Shown here in pieces: positions 1-8,991 of a stretch of 64,000 nucleotides of DNA. Each line of letters starts with the position of its first letter. Positions within the stretch are counted from its first letter, which is position 1. The DNA lies in the NCBI GenBank assembly GCA_029227815.1, contig CP118523.1:2666001-2730000 (forward strand), in the 5' to 3' direction. The translations under genes and the position numbers were made by a program. The stretch is from Clostridiaceae bacterium M8S5. Its GTDB lineage: Bacteria > Bacillota > Clostridia > Tissierellales > MCWD3. The notes below the pieces were generated by a model. It was not told the origin of the DNA. It saw nothing but the letters and a program-made list of their open reading frames with translations, and made no database searches.

Positions 1-74
1 AATAAAATGAGTAGAGTTACATTTACAGATACACTCGTACCTTCAAAATTATGAACGCTTTGCAACCACGAAAA

Positions 75-106
75 AATCAACTAAAGCATTTTTGCTCTAG
101 TTGATT
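75..106 (-). terminator. Intrinsic terminator, member of a repeated hairpin family
   Basis: Inverted repeat AATCAACTA (75-83) / TAGTTGATT (98-106) with an inner AGCA/TGCT pairing. Read on the minus strand it is followed by a run of six T. It lies directly downstream of the minus-strand DHFR-like gene. The same arm recurs at 13549-13580 and 45349-45380. Confidence 0.8.
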
Positions 107-164
107 ACCTTTGTTTTATTATTAAACAGGTCAATAGGACTTGTTATTAATAAGGCTTCTTAAT

Positions 165-692
165 TTAACAACGCTTTCTATAATGTAAAGCAACAACACC
201 TTCTCCAATATTATAATGATATAACTTTAATTTAATATAAGGGTTATTTTCTAAGAATAATTTACGACCCTTTCCAAGGATAGTTGGTATTATAGCTACT
301 ACATACTCATCAATGATATCCTCTTTAATAAATTGGTCAATCAATTCTCCTCCCCCAAATAAATAGATGTTTTTACCATCTTTCTTTTGTTCTTCTTGAA
401 TAATTTTAACAATATCCCCTTTTATAAATCTAACATTATCAAAGTCCTTATTCATCTTAGAACTTGCTATAAATATTAATTTGTCTTTAAATGGCTCTAT
501 ACTACAATCATCATACGATTTCCTACCCATTATCATTGTGTCAACTGTCTCTAAAAAACCTTTGAAATCAAATTCTTCCTCAGTATTTAAAGTTGTATCC
601 CCATCACCTTCGATCCAATCATATTTTCCTTCATCTGTTGCAATGTAACCGTCTAAACTCATAGCTAAATTTAATATAATCTTACGTTTCAT
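165..692 (-). CDS. Dihydrofolate reductase-family / RibD C-terminal-like reductase
   Basis: A 175-residue cytosolic protein of the RibD C-terminal/DHFR-fold family (YyaP/YwjB type), predicted to be an NADPH-dependent reductase of unknown substrate. Visible features are the N-terminal NLAMSLDGYIA block (about residues 8-18), DTMIMGRKSYD (about 51-61) and a glycine-rich FGGGELI cofactor loop (about 112-118). These are typical for the family, and the length is normal. The start ATG has a purine-rich GGAGGA just upstream. It is divergent from a WYL-type regulator with a shared 126-bp intergenic region holding a palindrome, so control by that regulator is inferred. True DHFR activity is unlikely because the family is mostly unassigned. 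Confidence 0.85.
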   Translation of the reverse strand: MKRKIILNLAMSLDGYIATDEGKYDWIEGDGDTTLNTEEEFDFKGFLETVDTMIMGRKSYDDCSIEPFKDKLIFIASSKMNKDFDNVRFIKGDIVKIIQEEQKKDGKNIYLFGGGELIDQFIKEDIIDEYVVAIIPTILGKGRKLFLENNPYIKLKLYHYNIGEGVVALHYRKRC

Positions 693-763
693 ATTATCTC
701 CTCCTTTAAATTGTTGTTCACATATATATTTATTTATGATATTATTATTATATCTTTATAAAT

Positions 764-778
764 TGACACCTAGTGTCA
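764..778. promoter_or_regulatory. Palindromic operator candidate between the DHFR-like gene and the WYL regulator
   Basis: TGACAC-CTA-GTGTCA is a perfect 6-3-6 inverted repeat and includes most of a TTGACA-like -35 box (763-768). It sits 40 bp upstream of the regulator start in the only intergenic gap shared by the divergent pair. Binding by the WYL protein is inference. Confidence 0.5.
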
Positions 779-818
779 TATTATATGTTTTATTTTATTA
801 ATAAGTGAGGTTAATATT

Positions 819-1775
819 ATGAAAACTTATCGCTTGATTAAAATTATATTATTATTGCAAGCAAATCAGTCAATAACAGCAAAAACACTAGCCGAAAAAC
901 TTGAAGTCTCCAAAAGAACCATCTACAGAGATATTGATACTCTTAGTTCACTAGGTGTGCCTATCTATACTGAAAAAGGCAAATATGGCGGAATTAAATT
1001 AAATGGTAAATATCAAACAACTTTAACAGGTTTAACTTATAATGATCTATATTACTTTTCACTGCCTGTTCCACAAAGGTTTATTGATGATTTAGGAATA
1101 ACTATTCCACAAAGTGATAGCTATATGAAGTTTTTAAGCACAGCTCCTAAAGAATTAATTCCTAATTTAACTAATATAAACAATTTAATTTATATTGATA
1201 TGGATTCTTGGACAAAAGAAACTTATAAAGTTAATCGTGATATACTTTCAAAACTACAACGTACAGTTTTTGATAGAAATGCGATAAATATAGACTATGA
1301 AAAAACTAATGAAAAGAAAAGCTATCACCTCAAACCCTTAGCACTAGTGTTAAAACGAGCAGTTTGGTATTTAGTAGCAATGGATGGCTCTCATGTGAAG
1401 AGTTTCCGTGTAGACCGTATTCTGACCATCTACAATACAGAAGAGCAATTTACACGCCCTACAGATTTTGATTTGCAAGTATATTGGAATAATACTGTAA
1501 ATTCGTTTAGAAAAAATTTACCTAAGTACCCTGTAGACTTTGAAATATCTGAATCTATTTATAAAATATTAAAAAAACGTAAAACGGTTAGAATAGTTAA
1601 CGAAACATACATTTCAACTCAAAAATTATATCATGTACAGATTGTTTTTGATGTTGAATTTGAAGCTATGCAGTTTGTCTTTGAGTGGGGTAATCAAATA
1701 AAAATTATAAAGCCTCGATCACTAATTGTATCTCTTAAAAAGAAAGCTCTAGATTTATTAGAATTTTATAATTAA
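819..1775 (+). CDS. HTH-WYL domain transcriptional regulator (YobV/DeoR-like)
   Basis: A 318-residue DNA-binding regulator. Residues 1-60 form a DeoR/HTH_11 winged helix (ITAKTLAEKLEVSKRTIYRD is a clear recognition-helix block). The middle and C-terminal part (about 150-315) is a WYL ligand-sensing domain, with AVWYLVAMDGS and the SFRVDRI segment. Length and order match the family. A ribosome binding site AGTGAGG precedes the ATG. It is divergent from the DHFR-like reductase, and the palindrome at 764-778 suggests auto- and cross-regulation. Ligand unknown; WYL proteins elsewhere sense nucleotides or nucleic acid fragments. Confidence 0.85.
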   Translation: MKTYRLIKIILLLQANQSITAKTLAEKLEVSKRTIYRDIDTLSSLGVPIYTEKGKYGGIKLNGKYQTTLTGLTYNDLYYFSLPVPQRFIDDLGITIPQSDSYMKFLSTAPKELIPNLTNINNLIYIDMDSWTKETYKVNRDILSKLQRTVFDRNAINIDYEKTNEKKSYHLKPLALVLKRAVWYLVAMDGSHVKSFRVDRILTIYNTEEQFTRPTDFDLQVYWNNTVNSFRKNLPKYPVDFEISESIYKILKKRKTVRIVNETYISTQKLYHVQIVFDVEFEAMQFVFEWGNQIKIIKPRSLIVSLKKKALDLLEFYN

Positions 1776-1837
1776 TATTGAGTATTTATCTGAATTTGAG
1801 AAACTGTTAAATAAAATTTAAAACTTTACTATATACA

Positions 1838-1882
1838 AAAATGACCATAAAACTAGAGGATTAACTAGGTTATGGTCATTTT
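1838..1882. terminator. Bidirectional intrinsic terminator
   Basis: AAAATGACCATAA (1838-1850) pairs perfectly with TTATGGTCATTTT (1870-1882) between the convergent WYL regulator and ABC gene. A/T tracts on both sides allow use in both directions. Confidence 0.8.
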
Positions 1883-1947
1883 ATAATCTTATACAATTTT
1901 ATTTGTGTTATACTTTAGTGTATAATCTAATTTACCATCGTCATTTA

Positions 1948-3777
1948 TTAACAGTTTACCTCAACTTGTTTAACGTACCATTTGCTTTGAGCTTCATACA
2001 TCTCCTTATATTTTCTATTCTTTTTTATTAATTGCTCATGAGTTCCAATAGCGTCTATTTTACCTTTATCCATAACAACTATCCTATCAGCTATCTTAGC
2101 TGAACCCAATCTATGTGTAACTAATATAGCTGTCTTATCTTTGGAGATTTCTGCGAATTTATTGTATACTTCAGTCTCCATATTTGGATCTATAGCTGCT
2201 GTTGGTTCATCTAGAATTATCATATTATGCTTCTTATAAAGACCTCTTGCAATAGCTATCCTCTGCCATTGCCCTCCTGATAAATCTATTCCATCAAATT
2301 CCCTACTAAGCATAGTTTCATATCCATCAATAAACTTTTCTTCACTAACCTCTATATTTGCTTTTGATATAGCTTCCTTTATATCTTCTCTTCTACACTC
2401 GTTACTTTTATTTGCATCATTTTTTAACGAACTTATAGCAATATTTTCACTAAGAGTCATTTTGTACTTCTGAAACTTTTGAAATACTGCTGAAATATTT
2501 TCATATATAGATTTAGGTGAAACTTTAGATGTATCTTCTCCTCCAATTAGAACGCTTCCATTAGTTGGAACATATAACCCCATCATTAGTTTAACTAAAG
2601 TAGTTTTTCCAGCTCCATTCTCTCCTACAATGGCTATCGTTTCTCCTAACTCAACCTTTAAATTAACATTTGATATAACTGGTATGTTTCCCTCTGGATA
2701 AGTAAAAGTAACGTTATTTAAAGATATATCAGGTATCCTGTTTATAACTACGTCCTTACCTTCTCTTTCAGGCATATCTAGAAATTTTATGAGATTTTTT
2801 ACAGTACCAAGACTACTAGTAATACTACCTAATCTTCTACATATTATCTCCTCCATTATACTAAACATAAAACCAATAGATGCGAATACTGCTCCAAAAG
2901 CACCAACTGATATATCTCCATTTAATAATGAACGAAAAAGCAAATACAAAACTCCCATGTATCCTAAAAGAGTAATACCTTTCATACTTAGCTCTAAAAG
3001 CCCAGCCTTTTTCTCTGCCTTCCATATGTGTTTATTTAACAGCTTTAAAGAATCTGTGTATAACTCTTTGAAGTATCCAAACGCTCCCAAAAGCCTAGTT
3101 TCTTTATAATACTCTCTGTCAACTATACACCTTTCATAGTACTCGTACTCTCTCTTTATTGATCCAGACTCATCTGCGAGATTTGCAAAAACCTTTACCC
3201 TAATAAATTGAGACACTGCTACAGGAATAAATATTAAAACCAAAGACATGGCAAGAATAGGTTTAATCTTATAGAGATAAATCCCCAAAAATATGAAATA
3301 AGGCACGTATAATGTGAAAATATTTATGAATGCACCTACTAACGCTGCGCCTTGTCTGACGCCTTCTTTTGCTCTTTTTATATCGTCTAAATACTCTGTG
3401 TTCTCAAAAGTTACCATGTCTAATTTTCCAGCCTTATCATTTAATATCTTTACCATGTGTCTCTCGATAAGTTTCTCTCCATTAAAGTACATAAAATTAT
3501 CAATTCCATTTATTACTTTACTCAATATAAAAGCTATTCCCAGTGCCACCCCGGCTACTATGACATTATTAAAACTACTTTTATTACTTACCAAAACCAC
3601 TGCACTATCAAAAAACTTCTGAGTCATAAATGTACATACTACAATAGAAATACCATCTACGACACTAACTAAATTACTAGCTGTAAAATAAACAGGGCTC
3701 GCTCCAAAAGCCATAGGAATTAGCCTACATAATATTTTCCATAATGAAATATTTTCTTTTTCTTTGATTTTCATCAT
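1948..3777 (-). CDS. ABC exporter half-transporter, second gene of a pair
   Basis: A 609-residue fused permease-ATPase. Six membrane helices fill about residues 1-330. The C-terminal ABC ATPase has Walker A GENGAGKTT (about 385), signature DLSGGQWQR (about 499) and Walker B MIILDEPTA, all intact. I chose the ATG at 3777 because AAAGGAG lies 9 nt upstream and the ATG overlaps the stop of the preceding half-transporter (ATGA), giving translational coupling; a TTG at 3786 is the longer alternative. It probably forms a heterodimer with its neighbour to export a peptide, lipid or drug. Similar LSGGQW-type pairs often accompany peptide/RiPP export, but nothing local names the cargo. Confidence 0.85.
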   Translation of the reverse strand: MMKIKEKENISLWKILCRLIPMAFGASPVYFTASNLVSVVDGISIVVCTFMTQKFFDSAVVLVSNKSSFNNVIVAGVALGIAFILSKVINGIDNFMYFNGEKLIERHMVKILNDKAGKLDMVTFENTEYLDDIKRAKEGVRQGAALVGAFINIFTLYVPYFIFLGIYLYKIKPILAMSLVLIFIPVAVSQFIRVKVFANLADESGSIKREYEYYERCIVDREYYKETRLLGAFGYFKELYTDSLKLLNKHIWKAEKKAGLLELSMKGITLLGYMGVLYLLFRSLLNGDISVGAFGAVFASIGFMFSIMEEIICRRLGSITSSLGTVKNLIKFLDMPEREGKDVVINRIPDISLNNVTFTYPEGNIPVISNVNLKVELGETIAIVGENGAGKTTLVKLMMGLYVPTNGSVLIGGEDTSKVSPKSIYENISAVFQKFQKYKMTLSENIAISSLKNDANKSNECRREDIKEAISKANIEVSEEKFIDGYETMLSREFDGIDLSGGQWQRIAIARGLYKKHNMIILDEPTAAIDPNMETEVYNKFAEISKDKTAILVTHRLGSAKIADRIVVMDKGKIDAIGTHEQLIKKNRKYKEMYEAQSKWYVKQVEVNC

Positions 3778-5564
3778 AAATACCAACTCCTTTGACTTTT
3801 GTACATTTCTGCGTAAAATCCATCAACCTCCATAAGCTTTTGATGAGAGCCTTTTTCTATAATAGTCCCATTTCCTATTACAAATATCTCATCAGCAATT
3901 TGTGTTGAAGCTAACCTATGACTTATAAATAGCGTAGTATTTCCCTTACTTAATTTTTCAAATTGCTCATAGATATTACTTTCGCTTATAGGGTCTAATG
4001 ATGATGTTGGTTCATCTAATATTCTAAGTGAAGCATCATTCATGATAGATCTTGCCATTCCAACTCTCTGCCATTGACCTCCAGATAAGTCTACACTACC
4101 ACCTTTTATTTTTCCAAGATTTGTTTCAAGTCCGTTAGGCATGTTTTCACATATATCATTTAGCTCCATAATTTTTATAGCATTTTCGATATTTTTATTT
4201 TGATGTTGTTCACACATACTGTTTATGTTTCCTAACGATATATTGTCTTTGAATGATATATAATATTTAGCAAAATCTTGGTACACTACTGAAGTAAGCG
4301 CTTTAAGCTGGCTTTCTTCATATTCCCTAATACTCTTACCATTTATCAATATTTCTCCCTTGAAATTTTCATACAATCCTGTTATAAGCTTGGTTATAGT
4401 TGTCTTGCCTGCTCCATTAACTCCTACAAAGGCGTAGTGACCCCCTTCTTTTATAGTAAAGGAAAGATTTTTTAATATATATTCTTCTGTATTTGGATAT
4501 TTAAAGGATACATTCTTAAATTCTAAAGATTTTAATTCTATATTTTCAGATGAAGGTTTACACAATGCCTCTTCTTTTTCTTCCAAACAAAAAAATTCAT
4601 TCATATCCTTTAAATACTCTTTGTTTTCAGCCAGTTCGTTAACATAGAATGTAAGTTGCCAAGAAACCATGTTACTGAACTCAAAAAGAGCATTTGCTAG
4701 GGATATAAATAAACCTAAGCTTAATACTTCCATCTGCAATGGCTTTAGTAGAATTATTACAATAATCATAGCACTGATTGCTGCTAATATGCTTCTCAAC
4801 CTTGACCTTGTAATATTCTTTAAATTTGTTTTATAAAAAGTTTTTCGTGCAAGTTCAAACTGTTGCTCCCATTTTTCATTAATATCATTTGTATACTGAA
4901 AGAGAGTCCTTTCTGCGGCACTTTCTCTTCTTGTTAAAATATCCTCGTAATATTCATACTTTCTTCTATATTTGGATACTTCTCTTTGTGCTTCATAACT
5001 ATCTTCACCATTCTTTACTGCCACTTTGAATAAAATAACTGAAATAATAATCATAACTATCGCACTCCACCAAACATTAATGGCAAGTAATACTATTAAA
5101 CTTATTGCTCTAATACACATAGCTGTCATCGACATAAAATTCATATATGCATCTTTGAATTGTATTTCTGGTTCTTTTGCGATTCTTGAAATTAAATCCC
5201 AAGTATAGTTGTCCTCTATGTATCTATACTTTAGCTTTGCTCTTTTTTCTGTAATATTAACTCTAAAGGTATCTCTAAGACGTATCTCTAACTTTACTTC
5301 CATAAACTTAATAAGTTGATTTGACATCCATGAGTAAAAAATAAGTAAAACCACCAAAGTTAAAGGGATTAAAATTTGATTAAAACTCATTTCTTTGTTT
5401 AATATATTTATAGCAGTATTTATAAATTTAGCTGTAGCTAAAACCTGTAATATTGGCACTACACCATCTAGTATCTTTTGGATTCCTATTATACTTGCAT
5501 ATTTAGGCGCAAACTTGAAAGGTATTTTTATTATATCAAATGTATTATACATATTTTTCTGCAT
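3774..5564 (-). CDS. ABC exporter half-transporter, first gene of a pair
   Basis: A 596-residue permease-ATPase paralogous to the gene after it. An N-terminal membrane domain (about 1-335) precedes an ABC ATPase with Walker A GVNGAGKTT, signature DLSGGQWQR, Walker B LRILDEPTS and H-loop FISHRL. All catalytic motifs look intact. The ATG has GAGGGGGAAA upstream. The 83 bp spanning the first codons and the leader is repeated just upstream with the start codon changed (see the repeat at 5533-5698). The gene is coupled to the downstream half-transporter by an ATGA overlap, so a heterodimeric exporter is inferred. Substrate unknown. Confidence 0.85.
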   Translation of the reverse strand: MQKNMYNTFDIIKIPFKFAPKYASIIGIQKILDGVVPILQVLATAKFINTAINILNKEMSFNQILIPLTLVVLLIFYSWMSNQLIKFMEVKLEIRLRDTFRVNITEKRAKLKYRYIEDNYTWDLISRIAKEPEIQFKDAYMNFMSMTAMCIRAISLIVLLAINVWWSAIVMIIISVILFKVAVKNGEDSYEAQREVSKYRRKYEYYEDILTRRESAAERTLFQYTNDINEKWEQQFELARKTFYKTNLKNITRSRLRSILAAISAMIIVIILLKPLQMEVLSLGLFISLANALFEFSNMVSWQLTFYVNELAENKEYLKDMNEFFCLEEKEEALCKPSSENIELKSLEFKNVSFKYPNTEEYILKNLSFTIKEGGHYAFVGVNGAGKTTITKLITGLYENFKGEILINGKSIREYEESQLKALTSVVYQDFAKYYISFKDNISLGNINSMCEQHQNKNIENAIKIMELNDICENMPNGLETNLGKIKGGSVDLSGGQWQRVGMARSIMNDASLRILDEPTSSLDPISESNIYEQFEKLSKGNTTLFISHRLASTQIADEIFVIGNGTIIEKGSHQKLMEVDGFYAEMYKSQRSWYL

Positions 5565-5698
5565 TCAATTTCCCCCTCTTACTTGTTTTAAGATAACTGT
5601 TCAGCTACCGTAATAATATCAAATGTATTATACATATTTTTCTGTATTCAAGTTCCTCCTCCTACTTGCCTTACTGTAACCGTTCAGTTGCCATAATA
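5533..5698. repeat. 83-bp direct tandem duplication covering an ABC gene start
   Basis: Positions 5533-5615 and 5616-5698 are two head-to-tail copies that differ at roughly 14-15 positions. Copy 1 contains the leader, Shine-Dalgarno and first ten codons of the ABC gene. In copy 2 the start reads ATA instead of ATG, although a better AGGAGGAGG motif sits in front of it. Copy 2 looks like a dead initiation region. Confidence 0.85.
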
Positions 5699-6174
5699 GT
5701 TCATATTATAACATAATAATGTTTAATTTTTTGTAAAATTTAGTCGAATTTCCTTTAGAAATATCATCCTTTTGGTTCGTTGAAGCCATTAAAATCTGTA
5801 TCAATAAAAAAACTCCATTCTATTACGAAGGAGTTTTTATCTCAGCATTGTTTATAGTATTAATAACAAAAAACTATTAACCTCTTATTATTTATTTGTA
5901 GGAATACTTCGTTAGGGACGATTCACGAAAAGTGACAAAAAAGAGCATCAATTGAGAATAAAATGTACTCAAAAAAATTTCATAAGCTATATATTTAAGC
6001 TGATATGAATCTAATAGCGTATCAAAACAATCAAAATTAATGCAATTGCAATTAATACAAAAATATACCAGATAATACCCTAATTATTATTCTTATATTT
6101 AGCTATTATAATAAATAAAGTAATACAAATCATAATATCCCTATCATTGCACCACAACTTCTTTAAAATGCTTA
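5699..6174. other. Intergenic region with one terminator, otherwise no gene seen
   Basis: No coding frame with a ribosome binding site is visible. A hairpin AAAAACTCC (5808-5816) / GGAGTTTTT (5830-5838) forms a symmetric terminator. Around 6030-6120 a minus-strand frame encodes a hydrophobic stretch broken by a TAG, which may be decayed membrane-protein sequence but is too weak to call. Confidence 0.5.
5808..5838. terminator. Symmetric intrinsic terminator
   Basis: AAAAACTCC (5808-5816) pairs with GGAGTTTTT (5830-5838), with flanking A and T runs. It lies downstream of the minus-strand fused EcfA gene and upstream of the exporter pair. Confidence 0.7.
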
Positions 6175-7647
6175 CTATTCAGCCTTGTTATATTGATCAA
6201 AATACTCAATAATTTTCTGATGCCCTTCTTTATCTAAATCATAATTTCCCATCACCTGACCGTTTTCAAGGTGTAATACATGCGTGCAACATTCCATAAT
6301 TAACTCCAAATCATGCGTTACAATAAATACATAGGAGCCCTTTATTACTAGATCATGCATAATAGCTGACATGTTTTTCATGCTTCGATAATCTAATCCG
6401 CTAGTAGGTTCATCAAATATCATAATTTCTTTTTGGGCAATCATGCCACTTGCAATTGCTACTCTTTGTTTTTGACCACCTGATAAAGCCATCGGATGTG
6501 TTTCTAAATCCATGTCTAAGCCAAGATGTTCTAGTAAACTGCGAACCGAAATATCATCATATTCCTTAATATTAAGTGTCACTTCATCTAAAATGGTTTC
6601 AGCAAATAGTTGAGAATTTACATCTTGCATCACTACAAAACTATTTTTACTCAATGAACTATTTTTTTGTTTTACATTTCCTATTTTAATATCTCCTTTA
6701 AATTTAATTAAGCCACTGAGACATTTTGAAAATGTGCTTTTCCCAGCCCCGTTACAACCTATAATAGCCACGATATTACCTTTATTAAACATTTGATGAT
6801 CTATTTGCAATATGCGTTTTTTACCTATCGAGCATCTTAAATTAGAAATAATCAACTGCTCTTGGTGTTTTTCTATCACTGTTTCTTTTCTAAATAAATC
6901 ACTAAGATTTAGAGTTCTTAATCCCAATTCTGAACGATATTCATCGTTAAAATTATACAATTCCTTTTGACTGAAGCTATTGACGATTCTTCCTTGTTTC
7001 ATATATATATATCTATCTGCAATATCCTTTAAATAATAAAGTCGATGTTCAGATATAACGATTGTACAACCTAGGGATTTAATTTTTTTTAGTATCTTCC
7101 CTAGTAAATGTATACTATGGGTATCTAAACTTGATGAAGGCTCATCTAGGACATAAACTATAGGTTTTGTAGCATAAACTGAACCACAAGCTATACGTTG
7201 CTTTTCTCCACCTGATAATTTAAATATATTTCTATCAATTAAGTCTTCAAGTTCAAAGTTTTCTATGACTTCATGTAACCGCTTTACAATCTCATTTGCC
7301 GGAATATTTTGGTTTTCACAGCCAAATGCTAATTCACTAGTTGTATCAATATTAAAAAATTGAGTTGCTGGGTTCTGAAATACAGAACCAACGACTTCTG
7401 CGGTTTTTTCTATAGGTTCATCAATAACACTATGGTTAGCTACTAAAACTCGTCCAGATATCTCACCTTCATAAAAATGTGGTATAAGACCATTGATTAC
7501 TCTTGTAAGTGTTGTTTTTCCACATCCACTTTCTCCGCAAATAACTACGCATTCACCTTTATTAACATTAAGATTGATATCGTTTAATCCAATTTTTTCA
7601 TCATTTGAATTCTTGTATTTATAATTTACCCTCGATAAACTTATCAT
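6175..7647 (-). CDS. ECF transporter fused double ATPase (EcfA-EcfA)
   Basis: About 490 residues carrying two complete ABC ATPase domains in tandem, as in energy-coupling-factor transporters with a fused A subunit. Domain 1 has Walker A GESGCGKTT, signature LSGGEKQR and Walker B VYVLDEPSS. Domain 2 has Walker A GCNGAGKST, signature LSGGQKQR and Walker B IMIFDEPTS. I prefer the ATG at 7647, preceded by GAGGTG at 7-nt spacing, over the GTG at 7662 that would overlap the ecfT stop. It is directly downstream of ecfT and the S component. It powers uptake of the S-component substrate. It is the last gene of the cassette. Confidence 0.9.
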   Translation of the reverse strand: MISLSRVNYKYKNSNDEKIGLNDINLNVNKGECVVICGESGCGKTTLTRVINGLIPHFYEGEISGRVLVANHSVIDEPIEKTAEVVGSVFQNPATQFFNIDTTSELAFGCENQNIPANEIVKRLHEVIENFELEDLIDRNIFKLSGGEKQRIACGSVYATKPIVYVLDEPSSSLDTHSIHLLGKILKKIKSLGCTIVISEHRLYYLKDIADRYIYMKQGRIVNSFSQKELYNFNDEYRSELGLRTLNLSDLFRKETVIEKHQEQLIISNLRCSIGKKRILQIDHQMFNKGNIVAIIGCNGAGKSTFSKCLSGLIKFKGDIKIGNVKQKNSSLSKNSFVVMQDVNSQLFAETILDEVTLNIKEYDDISVRSLLEHLGLDMDLETHPMALSGGQKQRVAIASGMIAQKEIMIFDEPTSGLDYRSMKNMSAIMHDLVIKGSYVFIVTHDLELIMECCTHVLHLENGQVMGNYDLDKEGHQKIIEYFDQYNKAE

Positions 7648-7658
7648 CCTTTGACACC

Positions 7659-8384
7659 TCACCTTATGAACACATATGTTATAATAGCCGCTGTCACTAT
7701 AACACTAAAAATAATGTCCCATAACCCAAACCCTATTTCACTAATATGAGAACGTTCTTTTTGACTACTAAGCCCTCTTGTCATGGCTGCTGCTGTTAGA
7801 TCATTACCTATTTTAACAACCGACATGATAAGCGGTACCATTCTATATTCTAGAAAAGTTATAATATTACCTGATCCACTTACAAAACCAACTCCTCTTA
7901 AACGCATAGCACTCTTTATATCTCTATATTCTTCCACTATTGTTGGAAAGAAACGAAAAACAACTGAAAAAGAAATTGTGATTTTTTTCGGTACTTTCAT
8001 TCTATCCATTGCTGCAATAAATTCATTAACTCTCGTTGAAACAACAAGATAATACCCCATCATTCCACATGGACCAAATACTAATATCAATCCCGAGAAC
8101 AACGCAAGTAACATACCAATAATACCCTTTATATCAATCATCCATCCTTGGTTGATGTACAAAGCAATCAGATACATTACCAAGTAAATCACTGCTGGTT
8201 TCATTTTTTTATCGATAAACAAAAGCACTAATGGTATTGCTGAAATCAATGGCCTCATAAAACTCATTGATCCTAAATCCTTAGAACTAATTACTATAAT
8301 GTTCATTATTACCAGAACGTATATTTTTGTGCGTGGATCAATTTTCAGTCCAATACTTTCATAAAGATTCCTATTAACATCCAT
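7659..8384 (-). CDS. ecfT: ECF transporter T component (EcfT/CbiQ family)
   Basis: A 241-residue integral membrane coupling protein of the CbiQ/EcfT family. It shows several hydrophobic helices in the N-terminal half and the two Ala-Arg-Gly-type coupling helices near the C-terminal half (SAMRLRGVGF around 150-160 and TAAAMTRGLSS around 195-205). These helices contact the ATPase. Length is normal for a solitary T subunit. It starts two bases after the S-component stop and is followed by the fused ATPase, so all three form one module. Confidence 0.9.
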   Translation of the reverse strand: MDVNRNLYESIGLKIDPRTKIYVLVIMNIIVISSKDLGSMSFMRPLISAIPLVLLFIDKKMKPAVIYLVMYLIALYINQGWMIDIKGIIGMLLALFSGLILVFGPCGMMGYYLVVSTRVNEFIAAMDRMKVPKKITISFSVVFRFFPTIVEEYRDIKSAMRLRGVGFVSGSGNIITFLEYRMVPLIMSVVKIGNDLTAAAMTRGLSSQKERSHISEIGFGLWDIIFSVIVTAAIITYVFIR

Positions 8385-8385
8385 T

Positions 8386-8967
8386 CTAAGCTATCCCTGC
8401 ACGTCTGAAATGTTTCTTAAGAGTTGCGCGCCCGATATATGCGCCTATAACTCCACCTACAATTGCAAGTATGATACTACCAGGTAACATCCAATTAGGT
8501 AACAATGCATTGATTGCGTCAAGATATTCTTGTGAAGCTACTCCTTTTTGAGCTGCAAAATATGCCTCTCTCATTAGCCATAAAGGTAACATAGCTGCGA
8601 CAATCCATATATTGAAAACAGCAGTGCCTATAACTATCTTTGGCCAACTTTTATAGTCTCCCGATTTAAAAATCAAATCAGCAATGATTCCGCAAACAAC
8701 AGCTCCTACAAGAGCCATCCATCCTCTTCCTATAAGGAAACTCAAAGCCCCAACTAAAGCTCCCATAATAGTAACCATCCCAAATTTATTGACTTTTGTT
8801 ATAAAAAGTATGAATGGAATGCCCGTGAGTATTCCTAGTATCAGGGGTAAAACTGCTACGAAAATCGGTATATACCCCGTCGTGCCACTAATAAAAAACA
8901 TAATAAAGTATAATACTGTAAAAATACCAATACTAATTAAATCTTTAACGTTCATTTTGTTATTCAT
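8386..8967 (-). CDS. ECF S component, MptD/Trep_Strep family
   Basis: A 193-residue membrane protein with six hydrophobic segments and a short positively charged tail (TLKKHFRRAG). It resembles the MptD-type (Trep_Strep) substrate-binding subunits of ECF transporters. The order S-T-AA fits a dedicated, non-shared ECF transporter. A GGAGG with 7-nt spacing supports the ATG. The substrate is not identifiable from sequence. Association with two YbtP/YbtQ-like ABC subunits and a Fur-like site suggests a metal, siderophore or tetrapyrrole, as inference. Confidence 0.8.
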   Translation of the reverse strand: MNNKMNVKDLISIGIFTVLYFIMFFISGTTGYIPIFVAVLPLILGILTGIPFILFITKVNKFGMVTIMGALVGALSFLIGRGWMALVGAVVCGIIADLIFKSGDYKSWPKIVIGTAVFNIWIVAAMLPLWLMREAYFAAQKGVASQEYLDAINALLPNWMLPGSIILAIVGGVIGAYIGRATLKKHFRRAGIA

Positions 8968-8991
8968 GTTGTATCCTCCATTATCGTTAGT

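Noticed and set aside
5999..6133. Possible small membrane protein on the minus strand
   Set aside because: Hydrophobic stretch is interrupted by TAG and lacks an initiation site; too weak to annotate.
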